Source: Massilia putida
Lineage (GTDB): Bacteria > Pseudomonadota > Gammaproteobacteria > Burkholderiales > Burkholderiaceae_D
DNA length: 64,000 bases
Assembly: GCF_001941825.1 (NCBI RefSeq)
Contig: NZ_CP019038.1
Location: forward strand, 1,240,001 to 1,304,000
Direction of reading: 5' to 3'
In this document: in pieces, positions 41,053 through 49,072 of the stretch
How positions within the stretch are numbered: position 1 is the stretch's first letter
How the letters are laid out: every line of letters starts with the position of its first letter
Program-made: the position numbers and the translations under genes
The notes under the pieces: generated by a model
Databases searched by the model: none
Seen by the model: the letters and a program-made list of their open reading frames with translations, nothing else
Told to the model about the DNA's origin: nothing

Positions 41053-42462
41053 TCAGGCGCAGCAGCTCGTCTTGGCCGCCGCACTGCAGCCGCAAGCGTC
41101 GGACGGAGACTGTGCTGGAACGCAGCAGCTCGCGGCCTGCGCCGCCGGGACTCCGCAACAGGAAACCACCGGCTCGGATGCAGCATCGTCGTAAGCCAGC
41201 CGCGTATTGCACACGCCCGTTTCCGGCAGGTCGAGCTGCACGTCGTCGGCCGCGGCCATATCGCCAACAAGAGCTGCGACCACGGACCGCACCTGCTCGT
41301 ACCCTGTCGCCATCAAGAAATTAGGGGCGCGGCCATAGCTCATCGCACCGACGGCGTAGTAGCCGGGTTCCGGGTGGGCTAGCTCGTTGTGTCCGTGCGG
41401 ACGAACGGTGCCGCAGCTGTGCTCGTTCGGATCGATCAGGGGCGCCAGCGCATCGGTGCTCTCGAGCCACGGGTCATGGCGCACGCGCAGTTCGCGGGTC
41501 AGCGCGAGGTCGGGTCGCGCCCCGGCCGTGCAGACAATGCGGTCGATCGCGTCGATCATCGGCGCGGCTCCGCCGACCGGCTCTCCGGTCACGCGAATAC
41601 GGCCGTCGACTTCTTCCAGCTGTTCGATCCGGAAGTTCTGGCACAATTCTAGTCCACCGGAGTCACGCAGGGCCTTCAAGCGCAGCCCGAGCTGGCCGCG
41701 TGCCTGCAAGCCATCGGCTTCGCCGCCGCCGAACACCCGGGTCAGGTTGCTGCCGCGGGTTGCCCACACGATGCTGGTTTTCGGAGTTTCCTCGGCTAGT
41801 TGCGCGAGCGCGAGCAGGCTTCCAGCTGCGGAGTGCCCTGCCCCCACGACCAGCACTCGCCGGCCCGCGAAGCGTTCGCGCGCGCTTCCAAGGACGTCAG
41901 GCATGCCGTAGTCAATCCGCGCTGCCAGTGCCGCCTCACCTAACGCGGGGATGCCATCGGCACCCAGGGGATTCTGGTGCGACCAGGTGCCGGTAGCGTC
42001 GATCACGGCACTGGCCAGGTACTGCCGTGTCCCGTCCGCCGTTTCTGTGCGGATCAAGAAGGGTGCGGCCTCACGGCGCTTGGTCTTGACCTTGTCGAAG
42101 CCGACGCGTGTGACGGCAATGACGCGCTGCCCCAGCAGCAGCTTGGCCGCAATTGCAGGCGTCGCTGCGAGCGGAGCGAGGTAAGCGTCAAGTAGTTCGC
42201 CGGCGGTCGGCAGCCCGTCGTCCGGCGGCGCAGTCCAACCGTGCTGCTGCAGGAGGCGGCGGGCCGCCTTGTCGACGTTGTATTGCCAGGGCGAGAACAG
42301 GCGCACGTGGCGGTAGGTGGCCAGGTTGGCGCCTACCTCGGAGCCAGCTTCCAGAATGAGCGGCGTCAGGCCTCGCTCGATCAGGTGCGCAGCCGCCGCC
42401 AGGCCTACGGGACCGGCTCCGAGCACCGCCACCGGCAGTTGTTGTTCTTCCTTACTATTCAT
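41053..42462 (-). CDS. ArsO-like flavin-dependent monooxygenase with Cys-rich tail
   Basis: A 469-residue FAD/NAD(P)H oxidoreductase. The N-terminal dinucleotide-binding motif is VAVLGAGPVGLAAAAHLIER (about 11-30) and a second one is VLVVGAGHSAAGS (about 202-214). The last 45 residues are a separate Cys-rich tail containing CC-G, CC-V, C-G-C and a terminal SCCA: nine cysteines after about residue 420. Flavoprotein ArsO homologues occur in ars operons but their reaction is not firmly established. The tail suggests metalloid binding or delivery (inference). Divergent from the plus-strand ars operon. Confidence 0.82.
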   Translation of the reverse strand: MNSKEEQQLPVAVLGAGPVGLAAAAHLIERGLTPLILEAGSEVGANLATYRHVRLFSPWQYNVDKAARRLLQQHGWTAPPDDGLPTAGELLDAYLAPLAATPAIAAKLLLGQRVIAVTRVGFDKVKTKRREAAPFLIRTETADGTRQYLASAVIDATGTWSHQNPLGADGIPALGEAALAARIDYGMPDVLGSARERFAGRRVLVVGAGHSAAGSLLALAQLAEETPKTSIVWATRGSNLTRVFGGGEADGLQARGQLGLRLKALRDSGGLELCQNFRIEQLEEVDGRIRVTGEPVGGAAPMIDAIDRIVCTAGARPDLALTRELRVRHDPWLESTDALAPLIDPNEHSCGTVRPHGHNELAHPEPGYYAVGAMSYGRAPNFLMATGYEQVRSVVAALVGDMAAADDVQLDLPETGVCNTRLAYDDAASEPVVSCCGVPAAQAASCCVPAQSPSDACGCSAAAKTSCCA

Positions 42463-42526
42463 TCTTGCTCTCCTCGTCTAGTCAGGCAAAGTTCTGTTGG
42501 GCCGCAGCCAAACCTCGGCATTTCCT

Positions 42527-42545
42527 ATTTCGTCGAATTACGAAT
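42527..42545. promoter_or_regulatory. ArsR operator candidate, arsO side
   Basis: TTTCGT-N6-ACGAAT inverted repeat (one mismatch) about 65 nt before the arsO-like start codon, with the same 6-N6-6 spacing as the arsR1 site. It probably controls the minus-strand arsO-MFS genes. Confidence 0.6.
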
Positions 42546-42588
42546 GCATGGGCGCAGCGATAAATCCGGACGCGCTCCTCAACCGCTT

Positions 42589-42606
42589 ATTCGTTAATCG
42601 ACGAAT
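42589..42606. promoter_or_regulatory. ArsR operator candidate, arsC side
   Basis: ATTCGT-N6-ACGAAT, a perfect 6-bp inverted repeat about 90 nt before the first plus-strand ars gene. An AT-rich segment follows that could hold the promoter of the arsC-arsR-arsC-arsB-arsC-arsH operon. Confidence 0.62.
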
Positions 42607-42695
42607 ATAGAATATCGTCGTTGTCATCAAACGGTCAAGATGTTTCGATATATTTGGAAGTGTCGTATCAACCAACCGAACAGGTCGAGACCGCC

Positions 42696-43208
42696 ATGAC
42701 TGACAACAGGGTTTTCAACGTACTATTTCTTTGCACCGGCAACTCCTCGCGCAGCATTATTGCCGAGGCCATTCTCAACGCCACCAGCGCTGGCCGGTTT
42801 CGCGCCTACAGCGCAGGAAGCCATCCTGGCAGCTCGGTGCATCCCTTTGCGATCGAACAGATTGAACGGCTCGGCTTCCCCGTCGAGGGCCTGCGCAGCA
42901 AAAGCTGGAATGAGTACGCAGTTGCCGATGCTCCGCACATGGACTTCGTGATCACGGTATGCGACAAGGCCGCTGGCGAGGCGTGTCCCCGCTGGCCAGG
43001 GCACCCGATCACGGCGCATTGGAGCTTCGAAGATCCAGCAGCATTCGTGGGGAGCGACCAGGAGCATCGCCAAGTCTTTGCCCGCACATGCCGCGAGATC
43101 AAGAATCGCCTCGACATCTTTTCGATGCTTCCATTTGCGACCCTGTCGCGCCTGGCGATCCAGAACGAACTGACCGCCATCGGTCGCTCGGACGTCCCGC
43201 TCTTGTGA
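42696..43208 (+). CDS. arsC: LMW-phosphatase-type arsenate reductase 1
   Basis: Arsenate reductase of the low-molecular-weight tyrosine phosphatase fold, 170 residues. The P-loop FLCTGNSSRS (about 11-20) supplies the nucleophilic Cys and Arg, and VCDKAAGEACP carries the C-x6-C redox pair used by thioredoxin-coupled ArsC. The P-loop has Ser where the second ArsC below has Cys. Start at the ATG giving MTDNRVFNVLFLCTGNS; an earlier in-frame start would add an atypical leader. First gene of the plus-strand ars operon. Confidence 0.88.
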   Translation: MTDNRVFNVLFLCTGNSSRSIIAEAILNATSAGRFRAYSAGSHPGSSVHPFAIEQIERLGFPVEGLRSKSWNEYAVADAPHMDFVITVCDKAAGEACPRWPGHPITAHWSFEDPAAFVGSDQEHRQVFARTCREIKNRLDIFSMLPFATLSRLAIQNELTAIGRSDVPLL

Positions 43209-43228
43209 AGGCTTGCCGCCCAGGCATC

Positions 43229-43248
43229 AATTCCACTATACTGGAATT
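43229..43248. promoter_or_regulatory. Inverted repeat before arsR2, candidate internal operator
   Basis: AATTCC-N8-GGAATT lies about 22 nt before the arsR2 start codon and encloses TATACT, which could be a -10 box. It differs from the three GTTCGT-type sites, suggesting that arsR2 has its own recognition site. Confidence 0.4.
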
Positions 43249-43269
43249 ATCAAATATTTGGATGAGATC

Positions 43270-43614
43270 ATGGATACGAAACCCGCACTTGCCGCGCTTG
43301 CCGCCCTCGCCCAGGAATCAAGGCTGGCAACCTTCCGCTTGCTTGTGCAGGCCGGCCCTGCAGGACTTTCAGCAACGAAGATTGCCGAAGCACTCGGCAC
43401 GCCTCCCTCATCGCTTTCCTTTCATCTGAAAGAACTTACCCACGCCAATCTGGTGATTCCGCGCCAGGAAGGCCGTTTCATCATTTACGCAGCGAACTTC
43501 GACACGATGAATCAGTTGCTGGGCTTCCTTACCGAGAACTGCTGTGGCGGCAATCCTTGTTCGCCAACGAATGGCTTGGGATGTGAGCCCATCGCTTCCA
43601 GCCAGACAAGCTAA
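43270..43614 (+). CDS. arsR: ArsR-family metalloid-responsive repressor 2
   Basis: A 114-residue winged-helix protein: LAALAQESRLATFRLLVQAG (about 9-28), recognition helix in LGTPPSSLSFHLKELTHANL, and a wing with QEGRFIIYAANF. The C-terminal ENCCGGNPC gives a Cys-Cys-x4-Cys cluster typical of ArsR proteins that bind As(III) at their C-terminus, different from the layout in ArsR1. ATG at 43270. Lies 61 nt after arsC1 and 36 nt before arsC2. Confidence 0.9.
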   Translation: MDTKPALAALAALAQESRLATFRLLVQAGPAGLSATKIAEALGTPPSSLSFHLKELTHANLVIPRQEGRFIIYAANFDTMNQLLGFLTENCCGGNPCSPTNGLGCEPIASSQTS

Positions 43615-43650
43615 TTTCTACGCTTATTTCTTCTCAACCAAAGGTCTACC

Positions 43651-44130
43651 GTGAACGTACTTTTTCTTTGCACCGGCAATTCGTGCCGCTCGCTCATCAG
43701 TGAAGCCGTCTTCAATCATCTGGCGCCCGCCGGCTGGCACGCCATCAGCGCAGGCAGCCAACCGACCGGCAAGTTGAACGACAAGGCGCTCGCCCTGCTC
43801 GCCAGCAAAGGCATCTCCACGGAGGGCTATTACAGCAAGTCCTGGGATAAGCTTCCCGTCACTCCTGACCTCGTGGTAACGGTGTGCGCCAGCGCCGCCG
43901 GCGAAACCTGCCCGGCCTACCTCGGCCCCGTGCTTCGTACGCATTGGGGTGTCGAAGACCCGAGCCACGTCGTTGGCACCGAAAAGGAAATCGACGCCGC
44001 CTTCGAAAAGGCCTACGCGATCCTCCGCGCGCGTATCGAAGCCTTCCTCGCCCTGCCGCTCGAGGAGTTGAAATCCGACCGCGCGAAGTTCAAGACCGAA
44101 CTCGACCGCATCGGCCATATCGGCGCCTGA
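43651..44130 (+). CDS. arsC: LMW-phosphatase-type arsenate reductase 2
   Basis: Thioredoxin-coupled-type arsenate reductase of 159 residues from a GTG start. P-loop FLCTGNSCRS (about 5-14) has both the nucleophile and the second Cys of classical ArsC, and VCASAAGETCP carries the C-x6-C relay pair. It follows arsR2 and precedes arsB. It shares fold but limited sequence with arsC1, so the two are paralogues rather than a recent duplication. Confidence 0.93.
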   Translation: MNVLFLCTGNSCRSLISEAVFNHLAPAGWHAISAGSQPTGKLNDKALALLASKGISTEGYYSKSWDKLPVTPDLVVTVCASAAGETCPAYLGPVLRTHWGVEDPSHVVGTEKEIDAAFEKAYAILRARIEAFLALPLEELKSDRAKFKTELDRIGHIGA

Positions 44131-44204
44131 ACGCCACCTTCCGTTACGTCAGCCGGGCCATTGCCCGGCTTGTCCATGTGCCCGTCGCTCCCTGAAAGAC
44201 TTCC

Positions 44205-45485
44205 GTGCTGATCGCATTTCTCATTTTCCTGATAACCCTCACCTTCGTCATCTGGCAGCCTCGCGGCCTCGGTATTGGCTGGAGCGCCGCCGCGGGCGCA
44301 GCCGTGGCCCTGCTCGCGGGCGTCATCCACGTCAGCGACATCCCGACCGTCTGGCATATCGTCTGGAATGCCACCGGTGCGTTCGTGGCCGTCATCATCA
44401 TCAGCCTCCTGCTCGACAAGGCAGGCTTCTTCGAGTGGGCTGCGCTGCACGTGGCGCGTTGGGGCGGCGGCAGCGGCCGGCGCCTGTTTGTGCTTCTTGT
44501 CTTGCTGGGCGCGGCCGTGGCCGCGCTGTTCGCCAACGATGGCGCGGCGCTGATCCTGACGCCCATCGTCATCGCCATGCTGGTCGCCTTGCGGTTTTCG
44601 CCGAAAGCCACGCTGGCCTTCGTAATGGCGGCCGGTTTCATCGCCGACACTGCCAGCCTGCCGCTGGTCGTGTCGAACCTCGTGAATATCGTCTCGGCCG
44701 ACTATTTCAATATCGGCTTTGCGCGCTATGCCGCAGTGATGGTGCCAGTCAACCTGGTGTCGGTAGCTGCGACGCTTGCCGCGCTTGTCTGGTTCTTCCG
44801 AAAGGACATCCCCGCCGACTACGACCTGGCGCAGCTGAAACGCCCGGAGGAGGCCATCCACGACCGCGCCACCTTCGTCACCGGCTGGTGGGTGCTGGGC
44901 ATGCTGCTCGTCGGTTTCTTCTGGCTTGACGAAGCCGGCATCCCGATCAGCGCCGTGGCCGCGGTTGGCGCAGTGCTGCTGCTGGCTGTCGCTGCGCGCG
45001 GGCACCGGATCTCGACCCGCGAGGTGCTGCGCGGCGCCCCATGGCAGGTCGTCGTGTTCTCGCTAGGGATGTACTTGGTGGTCTACGGACTGCGCAATGC
45101 CGGGTTGACGGACTACCTGACCGCCCTGCTCAACCGCTGCGCCGAGCATGGCGTGTGGGGCGCAGCGCTCGGCACCGGCTTCATCACTGCCATCCTGTCG
45201 TCGATCATGAATAATATGCCGACCGTGCTAGTGGGCGCGCTGGCAATCGACGCCACCACTGCACAGGGCGTTGTGCGCGAAGCGATGGTGTATGCAAACG
45301 TGATTGGCGCTGACCTCGGGCCAAAGATCACGCCCATCGGCAGCCTCGCCACGCTGTTGTGGCTGCACGTGCTGTCGGCAAAGAATATCCAGATCTCCTG
45401 GGGCTACTACTTCCGGATCGGTATCCTGCTGACCCTGCCGATCCTTCTGGTGACCCTGAGCGCGCTCGCCCTGCGCCTGAGCTGA
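44205..45485 (+). CDS. arsB: Arsenite efflux permease ArsB
   Basis: Inner-membrane arsenite/antimonite exporter of 426 residues (GTG start) with about twelve hydrophobic helices. Diagnostic features are the first helix [63 protein letters not shown] and [20 protein letters not shown], all characteristic of the ArsB/NhaD ion-transporter superfamily and of ArsB itself. It removes the arsenite made by the neighbouring reductases. Confidence 0.96.
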   Translation: MLIAFLIFLITLTFVIWQPRGLGIGWSAAAGAAVALLAGVIHVSDIPTVWHIVWNATGAFVAVIIISLLLDKAGFFEWAALHVARWGGGSGRRLFVLLVLLGAAVAALFANDGAALILTPIVIAMLVALRFSPKATLAFVMAAGFIADTASLPLVVSNLVNIVSADYFNIGFARYAAVMVPVNLVSVAATLAALVWFFRKDIPADYDLAQLKRPEEAIHDRATFVTGWWVLGMLLVGFFWLDEAGIPISAVAAVGAVLLLAVAARGHRISTREVLRGAPWQVVVFSLGMYLVVYGLRNAGLTDYLTALLNRCAEHGVWGAALGTGFITAILSSIMNNMPTVLVGALAIDATTAQGVVREAMVYANVIGADLGPKITPIGSLATLLWLHVLSAKNIQISWGYYFRIGILLTLPILLVTLSALALRLS

Positions 45486-45498
45486 GAAAGGACCGAAC

Positions 45499-45933
45499 AT
45501 GGACAATGCACTGGACGTCACGATCTATCACAACCCCGATTGCGGCACCTCGCGCAACTTGCTGGCACTCATCCGCAATGCCGGCATCGAGCCAACCGTG
45601 ATCGAATACCTGAAGAACCCGCCCGACCGCGCAACACTGGTGGACCTGATTCAGCGCGCAGGCCTGCAGGTTCGCGGCGCCGTACGCGAGAAAGGCACGC
45701 CATTCCTGGAGCTCGGCCTGGATAATCCAGGGACGACGGACGAGCAACTGATCGACGCGATGCTCGCGCATACGATTCTCATCAACAGGCCTTTTGTCGT
45801 CACGCCGGTTGGTGTCCGTCTGTGCCGTCCGTCGGAAGTCGTGCTGGACATCCTGCCTGTGCCTCAGCGTGCTGCGTTCTCGAAAGAGGACGGCGAAGCT
45901 GTCGTCGACGAACAAGGAAGCCGAATCAAATGA
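45499..45933 (+). CDS. arsC: Glutaredoxin-dependent arsenate reductase
   Basis: Arsenate reductase of the E. coli plasmid R773 type, 144 residues, unrelated in fold to the two phosphatase-type enzymes upstream. [17 protein letters not shown] (about 9-25) holds the catalytic Cys, and the three Arg positions can be seen in [16 protein letters not shown] and RLCRPSE. Shine-Dalgarno GAAAGGA before the ATG. Its TGA overlaps the arsH ATG. Confidence 0.95.
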   Translation: MDNALDVTIYHNPDCGTSRNLLALIRNAGIEPTVIEYLKNPPDRATLVDLIQRAGLQVRGAVREKGTPFLELGLDNPGTTDEQLIDAMLAHTILINRPFVVTPVGVRLCRPSEVVLDILPVPQRAAFSKEDGEAVVDEQGSRIK

Positions 45934-46646
45934 GCAAAATCCCGAATCTCCCCAATATCAAGCCGGAGCTGCTGGACCAGCCTACGCTCGAGAAGCTCGC
46001 CCCGGTTGGCGACCTGAGCCACCCTCCTCGCATCCTGATGCTATACGGCTCGCTGCGCGAACGCTCTTTCAGCCGCTTCCTGACCGAGGAGGCGGCGCGC
46101 ATTCTGGAGCAATTCGGCGCAGAGGTGAAGATCTTCGATCCGATGGAACTACCGATGGTCGGCAGCGTACCCGAGACGCATCCGAAAGTGGTCGAGCTGC
46201 GCGAGCTGTGCCTGTGGTCTGAAGGCCAGGTCTGGTGCAGCCCCGAGCGCCATGGCGCGATCACCGCGGTGATGAAGAACCAGATCGACTGGATCCCGCT
46301 GGAGATGGGTGCGGTCCGGCCGAGCCAGGGCCGCACGCTGGCGGTGATGCAGGTCTGCGGCGGTTCGCAGTCCTTCAACGTAGTGAACACCCTGCGCCTG
46401 CTGGGGCGCTGGATGCGCATGTTCACGATCCCGAACCAGTCCTCGGTGCCGATGGCCTACAAGGAATTCGACGACGAAGGCCGCATGCGGCCGTCCGCAT
46501 ACTACGATCGCGTTGTCGACGTGATGGAGGAGCTCTTTAAAATCACGCTGCTGATGCGGGGCCGCACCGATTACCTGACGGACCGCTACAGCGAGCGGAA
46601 CGAGCGTGCGCTCAACGCGATCAACCGCCAGATCGAAAAAATTTGA
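45930..46646 (+). CDS. arsH: ArsH, NADPH-dependent FMN organoarsenical oxidase
   Basis: Flavodoxin-like protein of 238 residues. Hallmarks are [19 protein letters not shown] (FMN phosphate loop, about 37-55), [20 protein letters not shown], and [18 protein letters not shown]. ArsH oxidises trivalent methyl- and aromatic arsenicals to less toxic pentavalent forms. ATG at 45930 overlaps the arsC3 stop (ATGA). Last gene of the operon, convergent with ynfA. Confidence 0.96.
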   Translation: MSKIPNLPNIKPELLDQPTLEKLAPVGDLSHPPRILMLYGSLRERSFSRFLTEEAARILEQFGAEVKIFDPMELPMVGSVPETHPKVVELRELCLWSEGQVWCSPERHGAITAVMKNQIDWIPLEMGAVRPSQGRTLAVMQVCGGSQSFNVVNTLRLLGRWMRMFTIPNQSSVPMAYKEFDDEGRMRPSAYYDRVVDVMEELFKITLLMRGRTDYLTDRYSERNERALNAINRQIEKI

Positions 46647-46695
46647 ACGGCAGGGCTAGCTTGGCGCCGGCAGAGCTCTTACCGGCGGCGAAGCA

Positions 46696-47025
46696 TCACC
46701 CTCTTGACCAGCCGGAGACGATAATCGCCATGCCGCACAAGGCGATCGCTGCGCCGGCCCAGTCCATAGTCGACAGCTTCACGCCGTCGACCACGCGTAG
46801 CCATACCAGTGCGGTCGCAACGTAGACGCCGCCATATGCCGCATATACGCGACCGCTGGCTGCCGGGTGCAAAGTAAGCAGCCATACGAAGAGCGCTAGG
46901 CTTGCTGCAGCCGGGGCCAGTAGCCAGATCGAGCCGTTCTTACGTAACCATAGATATGGCAGAAAACAGCCGACGATTTCTGCAATTGCTGTGGCAATGA
47001 ATAACAGGCCGGTCTTCCAAATCAT
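46696..47025 (-). CDS. ynfA: YnfA family small membrane protein (UPF0060)
   Basis: Inner-membrane protein of 109 residues with four predicted helices, related to the small multidrug resistance fold. It starts [20 protein letters not shown] and contains [31 protein letters not shown] and [16 protein letters not shown], all typical. Start at 47025 with AAGGAAAT upstream. A decayed second copy lies at 48826-48984 on the same strand, on the other side of the mer genes. Confidence 0.92.
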   Translation of the reverse strand: MIWKTGLLFIATAIAEIVGCFLPYLWLRKNGSIWLLAPAAASLALFVWLLTLHPAASGRVYAAYGGVYVATALVWLRVVDGVKLSTMDWAGAAIALCGMAIIVSGWSRG

Positions 47026-47178
47026 TGATATTTCCTTTCGTTTATCTGGACTCTTCAGCCTTGCATGCCCTGTACTAAGCAAGCTCGCAGTGTCCTTTCA
47101 GCAAATGTCGAGCCTCGGCAAAGACGCGTAAGCCTCGCCGCAGCACCGTGGTCGGCTTCCAACTGATTTCAGCAGAAA

Positions 47179-47577
47179 TCAGTCATCGATCAGTGCCTGG
47201 ATTATTGGGCAACTTGCACCGGGATGCTCACTGTCACAGCGGGATACCATCGTTGCGAGTGCTGTTTTCATTGCAAGTAGATCACTTAATTTAGCTTCTA
47301 CCATAGCGAGCTTCTTTGCTGCCAGGTCGCGGGTACTGGCACAGGCCTGCGAGCCTTCCAGCTTGAGCAGGCTCGCGATTTCATCGAGCGTAAAGCCAAG
47401 GAGCTGTGCCCGTTTGATGAATCGAATCCGGCGTACATCCTCGCTGCCATAGGTGCGGTAGCCGCTGTACGGCCGCGCCGGCTCATCGATCAGTCCACTT
47501 CGCTGATAGAACCGGACCGTCTCCACATTCACACCGGCGGCGCCTGCCAATCGGCTGATCGTCATTTTCTCTGTCAT
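47179..47577 (-). CDS. merR: MerR mercury-responsive regulator
   Basis: A 132-residue MerR protein: helix-turn-helix MTISRLAGAAGVNVETVRFY, then YSGYRTYGSEDVRRIRFI and a long dimer helix. Three cysteines (ACAS near 80, RCDSE near 115, SCPII near 125) match the positions that bind Hg(II) in MerR. The preferred start is the ATG at 47577; the open frame upstream overlaps the promoter. Divergent from merT across a classical mer operator. Confidence 0.92.
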   Translation of the reverse strand: MTEKMTISRLAGAAGVNVETVRFYQRSGLIDEPARPYSGYRTYGSEDVRRIRFIKRAQLLGFTLDEIASLLKLEGSQACASTRDLAAKKLAMVEAKLSDLLAMKTALATMVSRCDSEHPGASCPIIQALIDD

Positions 47578-47581
47578 GCAC

Positions 47582-47613
47582 TTGACTCCGTATATGTGTA
47601 CGGAGTTTATCCT
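47582..47613 (+). promoter_or_regulatory. mer promoter/operator with long spacer
   Basis: The -35 box TTGACT (47582-47587) is followed by a 19-20 nt spacer and a -10 region TTATCC/TATCCT. An 8-bp perfect dyad, ACTCCGTA-N6-TACGGAGT (47585-47606), fills the spacer. The over-long spacer that MerR untwists is the hallmark of this promoter class. It lies between merR and merT. Confidence 0.85.
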
Positions 47614-47644
47614 GTTTTTTGAGTAAAACCTGTTTGGAGCGAGC

Positions 47645-47989
47645 ATGGCAATTGGAACGAAGGGATCGTTGGCCGCAGGAGTGTTGGCGGCACTTGGCGC
47701 CTCGGCATGTTGCGCCGGTCCGCTCATCTTCCTGCTGCTCGGCATCGGCGGCGGCTGGGCATCTAGCCTGATAGCGTTCGAGCCCTATAGCCCCTACCTC
47801 ACCGCGCTGACAGTAGTTTTTTTAGGAGCTGCCTTCTACAACTTGTACCTGCGTCGGCGCGCTTGCGCACCTGGCGACGCCTGCGCCGCTGACCGTGTCC
47901 TCAGGAACCAGCGCATCATGCTCTGGCTCGTTGCCTCCCCCATAGTACTACTGCTGACCTTTCCCCTGTACGCCCCACTGTTCTATTAA
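47645..47989 (+). CDS. merT: Mercuric transport protein MerT
   Basis: Inner-membrane Hg(II) uptake protein of 114 residues with three predicted helices. The first helix carries the vicinal pair in LGASACCAGPLIFLLLGIG; a cytoplasmic loop provides two further cysteines (RRACAPGDACAAD). Typical MerT length. Ribosome site GGAGCGAGC before ATG. First gene of the merTP transcript. Confidence 0.94.
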   Translation: MAIGTKGSLAAGVLAALGASACCAGPLIFLLLGIGGGWASSLIAFEPYSPYLTALTVVFLGAAFYNLYLRRRACAPGDACAADRVLRNQRIMLWLVASPIVLLLTFPLYAPLFY

Positions 47990-48001
47990 AAGGATTTCCC
48001 G

Positions 48002-48277
48002 ATGCGTATTTCTACATTCGTCGTGTCCGTGTTGCTGAGCGGAGCGGCTTTCGCCGGCACCTCCGAAATGCTTACCCTTAACGTGCAAAACATGACCTGT
48101 GCCGGCTGCCCCATCACGGTCAAGAAAGCGCTTGAACAAGTTCCTGGCGTGAGCGAGGTGAAAATCGATTTCGAGCACAAGACGGCTACCGTGCACATGG
48201 ATACGGACAAAGCCAACGTCTCTATGCTGACCAAAGCGACGGCTGACGCGGGATTCCCTTCGACTGTCAGGAAGTGA
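48002..48277 (+). CDS. merP: Periplasmic mercury-binding protein MerP
   Basis: A 91-residue protein with a signal peptide (about 1-18, ending AAFAG) and one heavy-metal-associated domain. The metal motif NMTCAGCPITVKKALE gives the C-x2-C that hands Hg(II) to MerT. Lies 12 nt after merT. Confidence 0.95.
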   Translation: MRISTFVVSVLLSGAAFAGTSEMLTLNVQNMTCAGCPITVKKALEQVPGVSEVKIDFEHKTATVHMDTDKANVSMLTKATADAGFPSTVRK

Positions 48278-48281
48278 TGCA

Positions 48282-48494
48282 ATGAGCGAGGCAATTTTAG
48301 AGTCGACGCTGACCTGTCCGCACTGCGGGCACAGCAAACGAGAAACCATGCCGACTGATGCATGCCAGTTCTACTACGAGTGCGAAGACTGTGCCGTCGT
48401 TCTGCGGCCAAAGGCTGGTGACTGTTGCGTCTTTTGCTCATACGGCACGGTGAAGTGTCCGCCGATTCAACTGGAGCGCCCCTGCTGTGGCTAA
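48282..48494 (+). CDS. GDCCVxC-type Cys-rich small protein
   Basis: A 70-residue protein with eleven cysteines. An N-terminal zinc-ribbon-like TCPHCGHSK, a central YYECEDC, then GDCCVFCSYGTVKCPP, the signature of the GDCCVxC family (some members are selenoproteins with Sec replacing a Cys), and a terminal PCCG. It starts 4 nt after the merP stop, so it is part of the mer transcript. Role unproven; mercury or other metal chelation is a reasonable inference. Confidence 0.85.
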   Translation: MSEAILESTLTCPHCGHSKRETMPTDACQFYYECEDCAVVLRPKAGDCCVFCSYGTVKCPPIQLERPCCG

Positions 48495-49072
48495 CGTACG
48501 GCTTTTTGAGCTTCGGTATTGCTGAATTGCAGTACTTTCCTGCAGTTCCGAGTTGGTGCGAGTACGAGCGGGGCTTGCACCAGAATCACCATCAGCCGCG
48601 GATTCATCCGGTCGGATAGGATTATGTCGGCGACAAGCGAGGATGCCGCGCTAGGAAAGCCGGCCACACCGGCACCAGGTGCATGATCCCGAAAGTGACA
48701 AGCACGTTCACCTTTCACGCTGTGCGGCGCCACAGGTATACGGCGAGCTACTAATCGAGCTCGCCGACGTCGCGCGAGATGGCCGCCTTAGGGCATGTCC
48801 AGCCCATCGGCGGCGCCTGTGAAGCTGCAAAGTCAGCAGCCATACGAAGACTGCCGGGCTTGCCGCGGCCGCGAAAAATAGCTAGATCGGGCCATTCTTG
48901 CGGAGCCGTAAATATGGCCGAAACAGCCAACGATTTCCACCATAGCTGCGGCAATGAACAACAGGCCGATATTCCAGATCATAAATTATCTTTCGTCTAC
49001 CAGATTCATCACCTTACATACATGCTCGAACTACGTAGCTGCGTCTTTTGATAAGCATTGACTCAGGAGTTT
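48495..49072. other. Gene-poor stretch between mer module and gmhA
   Basis: About 580 bp. Where merA would be expected there is no reading frame for a mercuric reductase. The right half contains the ynfA relic; the left half (48495-48740) holds nothing I can assign. Confidence 0.6.
48826..48984 (-). pseudogene. ynfA: Decayed second ynfA copy
   Basis: On the minus strand an ATG at 48984 starts MIWNIGLLFIAAAMVEIVGC, clearly YnfA and close to the intact copy ([20 protein letters not shown]). After about 25 residues frameshifts scramble the frame although nucleotide similarity to the 46861-47025 segment continues. Promoter-side similarity also continues past the start. Same orientation as the intact gene, flanking the mer genes as imperfect direct repeats. 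Confidence 0.75.

Noticed and set aside
47162..47183. ACTGATTTC-N4-GAAATCAGT hairpin at the merR 3' end as a terminator
   Set aside because: A 9-bp stem is present but no T-run follows in either direction and it overlaps the merR stop codon.
48491..48733. 80-residue minus-strand frame after the GDCCVxC gene
   Set aside because: No start-site support or similarity recognised; the region looks like decayed sequence.
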